From Nocardia iowensis (lineage in GTDB: Bacteria; Actinomycetota; Actinomycetes; Mycobacteriales; Mycobacteriaceae), in contig NZ_CP078145.1 in NCBI RefSeq assembly GCF_019222765.1, positions 8,432,001-8,496,000 of the forward strand: 64,000 nt of DNA, read 5' to 3'. Made by a program: the position numbers and the translations under genes. Positions 8,536 to 17,422 of the stretch are shown here, piece after piece. Each line of letters begins with the position of its first letter. Positions within the stretch are counted from its first letter, which is position 1. The notes beneath the pieces were generated by a model. That model saw only the letters and a list, made by a program, of their open reading frames with translations. It ran no database searches and was not told the origin of the DNA.

Positions 8536-9870
8536 ATGACCGAGACTGTGACCGTCGCGGCGGCGGAATTAGCCGAGACACCGGGTGTGCCCGTGCTGGA
8601 CGTGGTGATACCCGTCTACAACGAAGAGAACGACCTCGGCATCTGTGTGCGCAGGTTGCACGCGTACTTGCGGGCAGGATTCCCCTTCCCCGCGCGGATC
8701 ACCGTAGCCGACAATGCCAGCACCGACGCCACGTTGCAGGTGGCCCAGCTGCTCGCGGCGGAGCTCGACGGCGTGCGGGTGGTGCACCTGGACGCCAAGG
8801 GGCGCGGACGAGCGCTGCGCGCGGTATGGGAGCACTCCGACGCACAAGTGGTCGCCTACATGGACGTGGACCTGTCCACCGATCTGAACGCGCTGCTGCC
8901 GCTGGTGGCGCCGCTGATCACCGGGCATTCGGACCTCGCGATCGGCACCCGGCTCAGCGCGTCCTCGCGGGTGGTGCGCGGGCCAAAGCGGGAGATCATT
9001 TCCCGCTGCTACAACCTATTGCTGAAAGCCTCACTACAGGCGCATTTTTCGGACGCGCAATGTGGATTCAAGGCCATCCGCACCGAGGTGGCGCGGCAAT
9101 TGCTGCCGCTGGTGCGCGACGGCGAGTGGTTCTTCGACACCGAGCTGCTCGTGCTCGCCGAGCGGGCCGGGCTGCGCATTCACGAGGTGCCGGTGGACTG
9201 GATCGACGATCCGGACAGCCGCGTCGACATCGTCGACACCGCGCGCAAGGATCTGCTCGGCATCGGGCGACTGACCCGCGCGCTGGCCACCGGCGCACTG
9301 CCACTGGAAGAACTGCGCCGAGCGGTGGGGCGCGAACCATTGGTGCCGGGGGTGCCGCTCGGGATGGTCGGTCAGCTGGTGCGGTTCGCGATCGTCGGCG
9401 TGTTGAGCACGCTGGCCTACCTGCTGCTTTACGTTGTGCTGCAATCGTTTACCGGTGCGCAGGTGGCGAACTTCCTGGCGCTGTTGATCACCGCGGTCGC
9501 CAATACGGCGGCCAACCGGGCCTTCACCTTCGGTGTGCGTGGGTCGACCGGTGCGGTGTCGCATCAGTTCCAAGGGCTGCTGATCTTCGGCATCGGGCTG
9601 GCGTTGACCAGTGGATCGCTGTTCACGCTGCATCACTGGGCGCCGAACGCGCCGGTGCATCTGGAGTTGTTCGTGCTGGTGCTCGCCAACCTGCTCGCCA
9701 CCATCCTGCGGTTCGTCGGCTTGCGGTGGGTGTTCCGCAATACGCCGAGCCCAGCTCGGCGGACGGCAACCGAGCACAGTGATTCGAGCACCGCCGGGCC
9801 CGCGGACTCAGCGGCACCGGCGAGCCCGGTGGTGCGCGACGCCATGACCAACGAGGCGGATCCGCGATGA
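8536..9870 (+). CDS. Glycosyltransferase family 2 with C-terminal GtrA domain
   Basis: 444 residues. The N-terminal GT2 domain (LDVVIPVYNEENDLG, ADNASTDAT, AYMDVDLSTDLNALLPL) resembles polyprenyl-phosphate mannose/glucose synthases: a DVD-type metal site and a conserved SDAQCGFKA-R segment. From about residue 280 there is a GtrA-like four-helix membrane domain (VRFAIVGVLSTLAYLLLY ... GLRWVFRN). The protein probably makes polyprenyl-phosphate sugar at the membrane and may help flip it. The next gene, a GT-C transferase, overlaps by 4 bp (ATGA), indicating translational coupling and a shared donor-acceptor pathway in envelope glycan synthesis. The start is ATG 8536. Confidence 0.9.
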   Translation: MTETVTVAAAELAETPGVPVLDVVIPVYNEENDLGICVRRLHAYLRAGFPFPARITVADNASTDATLQVAQLLAAELDGVRVVHLDAKGRGRALRAVWEHSDAQVVAYMDVDLSTDLNALLPLVAPLITGHSDLAIGTRLSASSRVVRGPKREIISRCYNLLLKASLQAHFSDAQCGFKAIRTEVARQLLPLVRDGEWFFDTELLVLAERAGLRIHEVPVDWIDDPDSRVDIVDTARKDLLGIGRLTRALATGALPLEELRRAVGREPLVPGVPLGMVGQLVRFAIVGVLSTLAYLLLYVVLQSFTGAQVANFLALLITAVANTAANRAFTFGVRGSTGAVSHQFQGLLIFGIGLALTSGSLFTLHHWAPNAPVHLELFVLVLANLLATILRFVGLRWVFRNTPSPARRTATEHSDSSTAGPADSAAPASPVVRDAMTNEADPR

Positions 9871-11867
9871 CCGCGACCCTTGCGCCGCCGACCGAGGCAT
9901 TGCCGCAGCCGACGCCCGAGCCCAAGATGCGTTGGGAATACCCGGCATTGGCGGCACTGCTGATCGGCACGGGAATCGCGTACCTGTGCAATCTGAGTTC
10001 GAACGGGTGGGCCAACTCGTTCTATTCCGCTGCGGTACAAGCGGGTTCGGTGTCCTGGAAAGCCTTCTTCTTCGGATCGTCGGATGCGGCGAACTCGATC
10101 ACCGTGGACAAGCCGCCCGCCGCGCTGTGGTTGATGGAGTTGTCGGTGCGGGTGTTCGGGTTGAACAGCTGGAGCATGCTGGTACCCGAGGTACTGCTCG
10201 GAGTGGCGAGTGTGGCGCTGGTGTGGGCGACGGTGCGCAGGCCGTTCGGGCCCGCCGCAGGACTGCTCGCCGGGCTGGTGCTCGCGGTGACTCCGGTTGC
10301 GGCGCTGATGTTTCGGTTCAACAATCCGGATGCGCTACTGGTGTTCCTGATGGTCGCCGCGGCATGGGCGATGACGCGGGCGGTCGAGGACGGCCGGTGG
10401 CGGTGGCTGGTGCTGACCGGTGTGTTCATCGGATTCGGCTTCCTCACCAAGCAGCTACAGGTACTCCTGGTTGTTCCCCCGCTGGCACTGGCGTATTTGC
10501 TCGCCGGTCCGCCCGCGCTCGGCAAACGCATCCTTCAATTGTTCGCCGCCGCAGCCGCCATGATTGCGGCGGCAGGCTGGTGGCTGTTGGCCGTGGAACT
10601 GTGGCCCGCCGCGTCGCGGCCGTGGATCGGTGGCTCGCACGAGAATTCGATCCTCGAGCTCACGCTCGGCTACAACGGGCTCGGCCGCCTCAGCGGCAAC
10701 GAGCGAGGCAGTGTCGGACCCGGTGGTGGAGATCTACCACCCGGCGGGAACGGCATGTGGGGCAGCACCGGCATCACCCGCATGTTCGAACCGGCACAGG
10801 GCGGTCAGATCGCCTGGTTGATCCCTGCCGCACTGGTGGCGCTGGTGGCCGGAATCCTGTTGCGCGGCAGGGCGGCCCGCACCGACCGCCAGCGTGCTTC
10901 GTTGATTCTTTGGGGCGGTTGGCTGTTGGTGACCGGATTGACCTTCAGCTTCATGGCCGGGATCTTCCACCAGTACTACACGGTGGCACTGGCTCCGGCT
11001 GTCGCCGCACTGGTCGGTGCGGGCGCGGTGCTGTTGTGGCGGGAACGGCAGCGACTCTGGGTCCGGTCGATGCTCGCGCTCGCCGTCGGTCTCACCACCG
11101 CGACGGCGTGGCTGCTGTTGTCCCGCAGCGTGCATTGGGTGCCGTGGCTGCGGTGGACCATCCTGATTGTCGGCGTACTCGCGACGGTGGCCGTGCTCAT
11201 CTCCGCCCCGAGGAAGCTGGCCATTGTCTCCGCACTGGCCATCGCGTTCACCGGCCTGGCCGGACCGACCGCCTACGCCATCGACACCATCGCGACTCCG
11301 CATGTGGGCGCGATCCCGTCGGCGGGACCCAATGTCGGCGGATGGGGCATGTTCGGCCGCCCACCGTGGGCCGAGGAAATGAACGGGATGCCGGATGGCC
11401 CGGGCGACGGTCAACCCGGAAACGGCCCCGGCCCGCGGGGTGCGGTGCCGGGCATGGTTACCCGCGGACATGGCTCGGAAATGATGGTCGCCGGTGGCCT
11501 ACTCGGCACGAGCAAACCCAGTGACAAAGTCGTCGCACTACTGGAACAGAACAGCGGCACCTACACCTGGGCGGGCGCGGCGGTCGGCTCCAACAGCGCC
11601 GCAGGCTTCCAACTGGCCACCGAACTCCCCGTCATGCCCATCGGCGGCTTCAACGGCAGCGACCCATCCCCTACCCTCGCGCAGTTCAAAGAGTATGTGG
11701 CGCAAGGGAAGATCCACTACTTCATCGGCGGCGAAGGTGGCGGCCGAGGAGGTCCCGGGTCTTCCGGCAAGTCCACCAGCTCCGAAATCACCCAGTGGGT
11801 GAAGGCGAACTTCACCGCCACCGAGGTGGACGGCGTCACCCTCTACGACCTGACCGCCACCAACTGA
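9867..11867 (+). CDS. GT-C family (GT39/ArnT-like) polyprenyl-phosphate-sugar transferase
   Basis: A 666-residue polytopic membrane enzyme with about 11-13 helices. Near residue 75 it has SITVDKPPAALWL, the D-K-P motif of ArnT/PMT-like transferases that use polyprenyl-phosphate sugars. A long Gly/Pro-rich extracellular loop (GSVGPGGGDLPPGGNGMWG) and a Gly-rich C-terminal soluble domain (about 500-666) are typical of the actinobacterial 'glycosyltransferase family 39' group. It overlaps the GT2-GtrA gene by 4 bp, which likely supplies its donor. The acceptor could be cell-wall polysaccharide or protein. A perfect stem-loop follows the stop. Confidence 0.87.
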   Translation: MTATLAPPTEALPQPTPEPKMRWEYPALAALLIGTGIAYLCNLSSNGWANSFYSAAVQAGSVSWKAFFFGSSDAANSITVDKPPAALWLMELSVRVFGLNSWSMLVPEVLLGVASVALVWATVRRPFGPAAGLLAGLVLAVTPVAALMFRFNNPDALLVFLMVAAAWAMTRAVEDGRWRWLVLTGVFIGFGFLTKQLQVLLVVPPLALAYLLAGPPALGKRILQLFAAAAAMIAAAGWWLLAVELWPAASRPWIGGSHENSILELTLGYNGLGRLSGNERGSVGPGGGDLPPGGNGMWGSTGITRMFEPAQGGQIAWLIPAALVALVAGILLRGRAARTDRQRASLILWGGWLLVTGLTFSFMAGIFHQYYTVALAPAVAALVGAGAVLLWRERQRLWVRSMLALAVGLTTATAWLLLSRSVHWVPWLRWTILIVGVLATVAVLISAPRKLAIVSALAIAFTGLAGPTAYAIDTIATPHVGAIPSAGPNVGGWGMFGRPPWAEEMNGMPDGPGDGQPGNGPGPRGAVPGMVTRGHGSEMMVAGGLLGTSKPSDKVVALLEQNSGTYTWAGAAVGSNSAAGFQLATELPVMPIGGFNGSDPSPTLAQFKEYVAQGKIHYFIGGEGGGRGGPGSSGKSTSSEITQWVKANFTATEVDGVTLYDLTATN

Positions 11868-11875
11868 CACCCGCG

Positions 11876-11910
11876 ATCCGCATCGCTTCGTGATTCGAAG
11901 CGATGCGGAT
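11876..11910. terminator. Intrinsic terminator-like hairpin
   Basis: A perfect 15-bp stem (ATCCGCATCGCTTCG and its complement) with a 5-nt loop, followed by TTC. It is 8 bp after the GT39 stop and 13 bp before the stop of the convergent NmrA-like gene, so it can serve both. Confidence 0.75.
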
Positions 11911-11923
11911 TTCGGCGCGCGGG

Positions 11924-12706
11924 CTACTTGGCGGGCGGGTAGGTGGCTTCGAGCCAGTCCGCGTAGCTGGGGCCCGCGAGGGTGGCGTGCGGGCTGGCGA
12001 GCAGGGTGCCGTTCTCGAAGCTTTCGCGGTCCGGGTTCGCCGGGTCGCTGACCTCGACGACGCGAGCGGGCGCGCCGCGGCGGGCGGCGAGCAGGGTTGC
12101 CGCGCCTGCCATGGTTTCCGGCTGCGGTCCCGCGATTTCCGGGAAGGGGCCGTCGGTGGCTGCCGGAGCAGGGTTGACCGCCAGGTCGACCAGGGCCTCG
12201 GCGACCGTGCGGGCGGCGACGAGCTGAGTGCGCATCTCGGCGAGGTAGGCCACGTCGCCCTGGGTGCCCCACTGGGTCATCACCTCGACCAGTTCGTGGA
12301 ACTGGGCGGCGCGCAGGATCTGCACCGGGAGCGGGCCTGCCAGCAGGGCGCGCTCATGAGCGAGTTTGGCGGCGTTGTAGCCCGCGGTGGCGTTGTCGAT
12401 GCCGATGATGGACACCACCACCAGGCGCTCGACACCTGCCTTTTGTCCGGCCTCGTGCAGATTGCGGGCGGCGGCGGTGAAGAATTCGGTCGCGATGTCC
12501 TTGTCGGCGGACGGGGTGCTCGACGCGTCGATGACGACCTGTACGCCATCGAGTGCCTCGACCAGACCGGCGCCGGTCTCGATGTCCACGCCGTTCTTCC
12601 GTGAGAACGCCACCACCTCGTGGCCCTGCTCGGTCAGCACATCCACCACGTGCTTGCCCAGCCGTCCGGTCGCCCCGGCCACCGCGATCTTCTTGGTCGT
12701 CGTCAT
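11924..12706 (-). CDS. NAD(P)H-binding (NmrA-like) protein
   Basis: 260 residues with the Rossmann motif GATGRLG (11-17) directly after a short lysine-containing N-terminus. RKNGVDIETG, VQVVIDASSTPS and VERLVVVSIIGIDNATAGYN are characteristic of NmrA-like/UbiH-type NAD(P)H-binding proteins annotated as nucleotide-diphosphate-sugar epimerase-like. ATG 12706 follows GAGGAGCAGCAATC, a good ribosome site. It belongs to the same broad family as the gene at 46-669 but is not its close copy. Substrate unknown; monocistronic. Confidence 0.88.
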   Translation of the reverse strand: MTTTKKIAVAGATGRLGKHVVDVLTEQGHEVVAFSRKNGVDIETGAGLVEALDGVQVVIDASSTPSADKDIATEFFTAAARNLHEAGQKAGVERLVVVSIIGIDNATAGYNAAKLAHERALLAGPLPVQILRAAQFHELVEVMTQWGTQGDVAYLAEMRTQLVAARTVAEALVDLAVNPAPAATDGPFPEIAGPQPETMAGAATLLAARRGAPARVVEVSDPANPDRESFENGTLLASPHATLAGPSYADWLEATYPPAK

Positions 12707-12781
12707 GATTGCTGCTCCTCGGTGTCGGTGCGTTGTTCCGCGTTCACTGAGAGGACGACGCAGCACGACGGAGTGTGACAG

Positions 12782-13675
12782 TCACGCTGATCGACCGAGT
12801 ATGCCGGTCAGCCGCTCCTGCGCGACGGTGCGCACCGCGGGGCTGAGATCTGTTTTCTCGGCGAGCAGTTCGAGCGTGCGGAGGAGCTGGAGGGCTTCGA
12901 TGCGCTGCGTCAGATCGGGTTCGTCGGGGTCGAAGCCCGCCCCTTCGAGGAACGCGGGCCAGGCCGGAGTGAGGGCGTCTTGTCCGGCGGCACCGACCGA
13001 CCAGGACCACCAGGCGGGGTCGAACAGCGGATCGGCCAGGCAGACGGATTCGAAATCGAGGAGGCCGGTGATGGTTTCACCATCGTGCAGGATGTTCACC
13101 GGGGTGAAGTCGCCGTGCGCGAGGACAACGGGGCGGTCGGCGAACAGCGTGGGCAGGGAACGCAGGGTTCGGTCCAGGGTGGCGCGTTGCGCAACGGAGA
13201 GCTCCACCTGCGCGGCCCAGACGGTCGCGCTTTCTACCAGGCGGGTGGGGGTCGCCCAGAGGTCGTCGAGTTGCAGACCCGCCGTCGGCAGCCGACGGAA
13301 CGCGGCGAGCAGGGTGCCCATCTCGCGGGCGATGGCGGGGAATCGTGGGCTGGCCAGGCCGATTTCGTCGCTGGCGGGGATGGGGACGCCGGGCAGGGCG
13401 TCGAAGACGATCCAGGCCGGGTCGGCGTCGAGGTCGAATCGCCGGATCCGCGGAATGGTGATGCCGCGTTTGGCGGCCGGTTCCAGCAGGGTGTGCATGA
13501 TCCGGAGGCGGCGTTCGGCGTCGTCGGGGTCGCGGTAGCGCTGCAGGACCATCCGGTCGCCGTCGGCGAGGGTGAGTAGGTCGGTGCGGTTCTGGAAACC
13601 CCATTCGGCGGGCGCGCTACCGGCAATCGGCTGGCCGAGGGTCTGCTCGAGCCCGCCGTACTCCGCACTGTCCAT
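12782..13675 (-). CDS. Aminoglycoside-phosphotransferase-fold (APH/ChoK) kinase
   Basis: 297 residues of the APH-like kinase family. The catalytic loop reads HGDFTPVNIL and the metal-binding motif DFESVCLADP, both canonical. N-terminal VLQRYRDPD and ERRLRIMHTLL fit the family's nucleotide lobe. Such proteins phosphorylate small molecules (antibiotics, choline, homoserine, sugars); no resistance role is shown. No ribosome site is visible, but TAGGGT lies seven bases before the ATG, suggesting a leaderless mRNA. Divergent from the unknown 342-residue protein, with 108 bp between starts. Confidence 0.88.
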   Translation of the reverse strand: MDSAEYGGLEQTLGQPIAGSAPAEWGFQNRTDLLTLADGDRMVLQRYRDPDDAERRLRIMHTLLEPAAKRGITIPRIRRFDLDADPAWIVFDALPGVPIPASDEIGLASPRFPAIAREMGTLLAAFRRLPTAGLQLDDLWATPTRLVESATVWAAQVELSVAQRATLDRTLRSLPTLFADRPVVLAHGDFTPVNILHDGETITGLLDFESVCLADPLFDPAWWSWSVGAAGQDALTPAWPAFLEGAGFDPDEPDLTQRIEALQLLRTLELLAEKTDLSPAVRTVAQERLTGILGRSA

Positions 13676-13688
13676 ACGGCAGACCCTA
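13676..13688 (-). promoter_or_regulatory. Probable leaderless promoter -10 element (phosphotransferase gene)
   Basis: TAGGGT at 13683-13688 on the minus strand fits the actinobacterial TANNNT -10 hexamer, and its distance of seven bases to the ATG would place transcription start on or next to the start codon. No Shine-Dalgarno sequence is present. Confidence 0.5.
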
Positions 13689-13771
13689 AGGCAAGCGCGG
13701 CCTCCCGCGCGCCGATCAGCGGCGCGGCGGGGTCCCCAGCAATTGGGGTCGACAAGACCAGGGGCGATCAA

Positions 13772-13783
13772 TACCGTGCTTTC
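13772..13783 (+). promoter_or_regulatory. Probable leaderless promoter -10 element (342-residue protein)
   Basis: TACCGT at 13772-13777 matches TANNNT and ends six bases before the ATG at 13784. There is no Shine-Dalgarno sequence in the intervening bases, so a leaderless transcript is likely. Confidence 0.45.
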
Positions 13784-14812
13784 ATGGGTTTGGGCGATGA
13801 CCGATTCCGTGCTGCCGGCGCGGCTTTCGAAGTTGCGGTGCGCAAGAGCGACCCCGAGGAAACGCAGCGGGCGCACGCGGAGTTGATCGAATCACTCGAC
13901 GGGGCGAGCCCGGAAGTGCTTGCGCAGGGCTGCCGTCGACTGGCCGACCTGCTCGACGAGGTGCCGCCGGGAGTACGGGCGAATATCGCGAACGTGATCG
14001 GCGCGTACGCGCAGACCAGCGCGGATGCGGTGGCGTGCGCTCCTCGAATACTCGCCAACCTCGCCAAAACCCTCGACCACGCCCGGGAGTTCGCCGAGCG
14101 GTGGAAGGCCACCACCGACGACGATCTGCCCGATCCGGAAACGACGGACGTGGATGAGGCCATGCTCGATCAGTTCGGCCTGCGGCCCCTCATGGCCTGG
14201 TGGACGCTGGCCAACTGGATTTCGCCCGCACTGGCCGTGCTCCAGCATCGGGAGGTTCGAAAGCTGTTCGGCCGCAGGGGATGCGAGATGCTGTCCGAGC
14301 GGCACAACGCGCTGGCCGAAGTCTCCGGCAGATGGCACAAAGAACTCGCCTACATGCTGCTCATCTTGGACGACGAACCCCTCGTCGCCCTACATCGGGA
14401 GACCGGCACCGGCTATCGGCTGCGAATGTCCGGGATCGGGGACAACTTCCAGCTGCACACCCTGCTCGCCGATGCGTTGATCGGCGGACAGCACCTGCCC
14501 GGCGAGCCACCCTCCGCAGAGGCGGTGGCGATGTGCCGAGACGTCGAAGGCCAGGTACTCACCGTCGGCTCCTTCAATCTTGTTGCCCCCGACGGGACTT
14601 GGATCTGGAACGAGGGCACGCCGGCCGATATTCCGGTCGTCGAGGGCGCTCGGCTACTGGTCCTCGATCCGCCGCCGTACCAACGTAATTGGCCCGCCGG
14701 GCGGTACTTCCCCTTCGTACCCGCCGATTTGGTGCTGGAACGGGTGCTGACCGCGGAGGAGACCGCGGCCTGGTTCACCCATGTCGCACCGGCCGACACA
14801 GCCGAAGCCTGA
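13784..14812 (+). CDS. Conserved hypothetical protein, 342 residues
   Basis: I do not recognise a functional family. The protein has no signal peptide or membrane helix. Its first 110 residues are helical and acidic (EETQRAHAELIESLDGASPE, ADLLDEVPPGVRANIANVIG), resembling a repeat or adaptor fold. The central part has a tryptophan-rich stretch (LMAWWTLANWISPALAVLQH), and the C-terminal half is a beta-rich globular region (TVGSFNLVAPDGTWIW, LLVLDPPPYQRNWPAGRYFP). The coding signal is strong throughout. It is divergent from the APH-like kinase and convergent with the TetR gene, so it appears monocistronic. Confidence 0.78.
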   Translation: MGLGDDRFRAAGAAFEVAVRKSDPEETQRAHAELIESLDGASPEVLAQGCRRLADLLDEVPPGVRANIANVIGAYAQTSADAVACAPRILANLAKTLDHAREFAERWKATTDDDLPDPETTDVDEAMLDQFGLRPLMAWWTLANWISPALAVLQHREVRKLFGRRGCEMLSERHNALAEVSGRWHKELAYMLLILDDEPLVALHRETGTGYRLRMSGIGDNFQLHTLLADALIGGQHLPGEPPSAEAVAMCRDVEGQVLTVGSFNLVAPDGTWIWNEGTPADIPVVEGARLLVLDPPPYQRNWPAGRYFPFVPADLVLERVLTAEETAAWFTHVAPADTAEA

Positions 14813-14847
14813 TCGCGCCAGGCCAACCTGTTCGCGCCGGGCAAACC

Positions 14848-15462
14848 TCAGCGCGGCGCGTTCAACGCGGCGTGCAGCGTCGCCGCCCACTGCTGGACGA
14901 TCTCCTTGCGCCGCGCCGAGTCGTCGGTGAGCACGTCGGCCAGGCCGAGCCCACGCGCCAAGTCGAGGGTGGCCTGCACCAAGTGGTGGGTGACCGGGTC
15001 GGAGTCGTCGACGCCGAGCGCCTCCACCGCCCGCCGATGCGAGACCCGGCCGAACTTGGCTTCCAGCGGAACGATGCGTTCCCGCAGCGCCGCATCGGCG
15101 GCCGCGTGCGTCCACACCTGCAACGCCGCCTTGAACAGCGGACTGGTGTAGGACTCGACCAGGCCGGCCACCACGGCCTCGGTGCGGCCGACCCCGTCGG
15201 CCAAGGCCGCGACCGCGATGGCCTCGTCCTTGGCCTGTTGGGTTCGGCTGTCGAACATGTACTCGAGCGCGGCGGTGATCAGGTCTTCCCTGGTCGGGAA
15301 ATGATGCTGCGCCGCGCCCCTGGACACCCCGGCCCGCTCGGCGACGACCGCGACCGTCGCTGCCGCCCAGCCGGTTTCGGCAAGACAGTCGATGGTCGCC
15401 TCCAGCAGGCGCTGCCGGGTGGCTCGGCTGCGGTCCTGCTTGGGTTCGTGGGGAGTGGCCAT
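14848..15462 (-). CDS. TetR family regulator of the acyl-CoA operon
   Basis: 204 residues. The N-terminal DNA-binding domain reads SRATRQRLLEATIDCLAETG then VAVVAERAGVSRGAAQHHFP, with the recognition helix ending HHF. It is the last gene of the seven-gene minus-strand catabolic operon, 5 bp after the enoyl-CoA hydratase stop. It is therefore the likely local repressor, responding to an acyl-CoA intermediate in the manner of AtuR/LiuR. A 16-bp palindrome at 24108-24123 in front of the operon is a candidate target. Confidence 0.92.
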   Translation of the reverse strand: MATPHEPKQDRSRATRQRLLEATIDCLAETGWAAATVAVVAERAGVSRGAAQHHFPTREDLITAALEYMFDSRTQQAKDEAIAVAALADGVGRTEAVVAGLVESYTSPLFKAALQVWTHAAADAALRERIVPLEAKFGRVSHRRAVEALGVDDSDPVTHHLVQATLDLARGLGLADVLTDDSARRKEIVQQWAATLHAALNAPR

Positions 15463-15467
15463 GGAGG

Positions 15468-16250
15468 CTATTCTGCCCAGCTCGCCGGACGCCGCTGCAG
15501 GAAGGCCAGCATGCCCTCGTGCACCTCGGCGGTACCGAAGAAGCTCGCCGACCGCGCGGCCAGCTCGTCGGCCGAGACGTCGAACTCGGCGAGCATGGCC
15601 GCGTTGACCAGTCGCTTGCTCTCGGCCAGGCCCTGCGGGGAGCCCTTGCGCAGCTCCCCACGCAGCCGCGCCACCTCCGCCACCGGGTCGGCGGCGCTGA
15701 AGGTGATCAGCCCGATCCGCTCGGCGACGTCGGCGCCGAACTTCTCGCCGGTCAAGTAGTACCTGCTCGCCGCGCGCGAGGTGAGCCGCGGCAGCAGGGT
15801 CAGCGAAATCATGAACGGCGCCAGCCCGATGCGCACCTCGGTGAGCGCGAAACTGCTCGCCGGGCCCGCCACCGCGATATCGCAGGCCGCGACGATGCCC
15901 ATGCCACCTGCCCGCACATTGCCGTCGATCTGCGCGATCACCGGCTTGGGCGTGGCGATGAGCCGACGCAGCACGCCGATCATGACGCGGGTGCGTTCGT
16001 CGGCGGCCACCGCCGGGTCGGCATTGCTGGCCTCGCTGAGGTCGGCGCCCGCGCAGAAGGTGTTGCCGGTGTGCGCGAGCACGATGCCGCGCACCTTGTC
16101 GTCGGCGGCGGCGTCGTCGAGTCCCTGGAGGAGCTCGGCGACGAGTTTGGCCGACAACGCATTGCGGTTGTGCGGTGAATCGAGGGTGAGCGTCGCGAAG
16201 CCGTCCGCGACGTCGTAGCGGACGTAGGGCGCGGTGGATGTCTCGGTCAT
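15468..16250 (-). CDS. Enoyl-CoA hydratase/isomerase family protein (EchA7-like)
   Basis: 260-residue crotonase-fold enzyme. The oxyanion-hole segments are NTFCAGADLSEAS and RAGGMGIVAACDIAVA. By eye-alignment to rat crotonase, the second catalytic Glu is kept (LTEVRIGLAP), while the first, in G-G-x-C-E-L, is Gly here (AGGMGI). This fits hydratases such as AtuE/LiuC-type that act on branched unsaturated acyl-CoAs, though retro-aldol or isomerase action is also possible. It is 11 bp after the acyl-CoA dehydrogenase and 5 bp before the TetR gene in one operon. It probably hydrates the carboxylated acyl-CoA made by AccA2/AccD2. Confidence 0.9.
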   Translation of the reverse strand: MTETSTAPYVRYDVADGFATLTLDSPHNRNALSAKLVAELLQGLDDAAADDKVRGIVLAHTGNTFCAGADLSEASNADPAVAADERTRVMIGVLRRLIATPKPVIAQIDGNVRAGGMGIVAACDIAVAGPASSFALTEVRIGLAPFMISLTLLPRLTSRAASRYYLTGEKFGADVAERIGLITFSAADPVAEVARLRGELRKGSPQGLAESKRLVNAAMLAEFDVSADELAARSASFFGTAEVHEGMLAFLQRRPASWAE

Positions 16251-16261
16251 CGAGCCTCCTG

Positions 16262-17422
16262 CTAGTAGGACTTGGGCAGGCCGAGCGAGTACTGGGCGAC
16301 GAAGTTCAGCACCATTTCGCGGCTGACCGGGGCGATCCGGCCGATCCGGGCGGCGGCGAGCATGGCGGCGAGACCGTATTCCTTGGTCAGACCCGCGCCG
16401 CCGTGCGTCTGAATCGCCTGGTCGAGCGCCTTGATACTGGCCTCCGCCGCAGCGTATTTCGCCATGTTGGCGGCCTCGGCGGCACCCATCTCGTCACCGG
16501 TGTCGTAGAGCGTCGCGGCCTTGCGCATCATCAATTTCGCGAGTTCCAGCTCGATCTTCACCTGGGCCAGCGGATGCGAAATGCCTTGGTGCGCACCGAT
16601 CGGCGTCTTCCATACGGTGCGTTCCTTAGCGTATTCCACCGCCCGGTCGATGGCGTAGCGGCCGAGGCCGATCGCCATCGCGGCGCCCATGACCCGCTCC
16701 GGATTGAGGCCCGCGAACAGCTGCATGAGTGCGGCGTCCTCCTTGCCGACCAGTGCGTTGGCGGGCAGGCGGACGTCGTCGAGGAACAGCGTGAACTGGT
16801 GGTCCGGCTCGATGATGTCCATTTCCTGTGGCGTCTTGTGGAAGCCCTCGGCGTCGGTCGGCACGATGAACAGGGCCGGCTTGAGCTTGCCGGTCTTGTG
16901 GTCTTCGGTACGCGACACGATGAGCACGGCCTCGGCCTGGTCCACGCCGGAGATGAAGATCTTGCGGCCGTTGAGGATCCAGTCGTCACCGTCGCGGCGC
17001 GCGGTGGTGGTGATCTGGTGCGAGTTGGAGCCCGCGTCCGGCTCGGTGATGCCGAAGACCATCTTGGCGGTGCCGTCACCGAGCTTGGGCAGCCACTGCT
17101 GCTTCTGCTCGTCGGTGCCGTACTTGGTGATGATGGTGCCGCAGATAGCCGGGGAGACGACCATGAGCAGCAGGCCCGCGCCCTGGGCGGAGAGCTCCTC
17201 CATGACCAGCGCCAGCTCGTACAGGCCCGCACCACCGCCGCCGTACTCCTCGGGCAGGTTCACGCCGAGGAAGCCGAGTTTGCCTGCCTCATCCCACAAT
17301 TCGCTCAGCGGTTCGTTGGCGCGCGCCTTGGGCAGCACATAGTCGCGGTAGTTGTACTTCGCGGCCAGCGCGGCCACCGCGGCCCGCAGCGCCTGCTGCT
17401 CTTCGGTTTCGATGAAACTCAT
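16262..17422 (-). CDS. Acyl-CoA dehydrogenase (FadE12-like)
   Basis: 386 residues, normal for a FAD-dependent acyl-CoA dehydrogenase. Signatures include MVFGITEPDAGSNSHQITTT (FAD/substrate loop) and the C-terminal IQTHGGAGLTKEYGLA. It introduces the alpha,beta double bond into an acyl-CoA. The start overlaps the biotin-carboxylase stop by 4 bp (ATGA), so the two are translationally coupled. A second acyl-CoA dehydrogenase of the operon lies at 21080-22291; the two may form different complexes or act on successive substrates. In M. tuberculosis the matching position is fadE12 (from memory). Confidence 0.93.
   Translation of the reverse strand: MSFIETEEQQALRAAVAALAAKYNYRDYVLPKARANEPLSELWDEAGKLGFLGVNLPEEYGGGGAGLYELALVMEELSAQGAGLLLMVVSPAICGTIITKYGTDEQKQQWLPKLGDGTAKMVFGITEPDAGSNSHQITTTARRDGDDWILNGRKIFISGVDQAEAVLIVSRTEDHKTGKLKPALFIVPTDAEGFHKTPQEMDIIEPDHQFTLFLDDVRLPANALVGKEDAALMQLFAGLNPERVMGAAMAIGLGRYAIDRAVEYAKERTVWKTPIGAHQGISHPLAQVKIELELAKLMMRKAATLYDTGDEMGAAEAANMAKYAAAEASIKALDQAIQTHGGAGLTKEYGLAAMLAAARIGRIAPVSREMVLNFVAQYSLGLPKSY

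Noticed and set aside
12782..13675. Antibiotic (aminoglycoside) resistance gene
   Set aside because: The APH fold is shared by many metabolic kinases; no specific resistance signature or mobile context is present.
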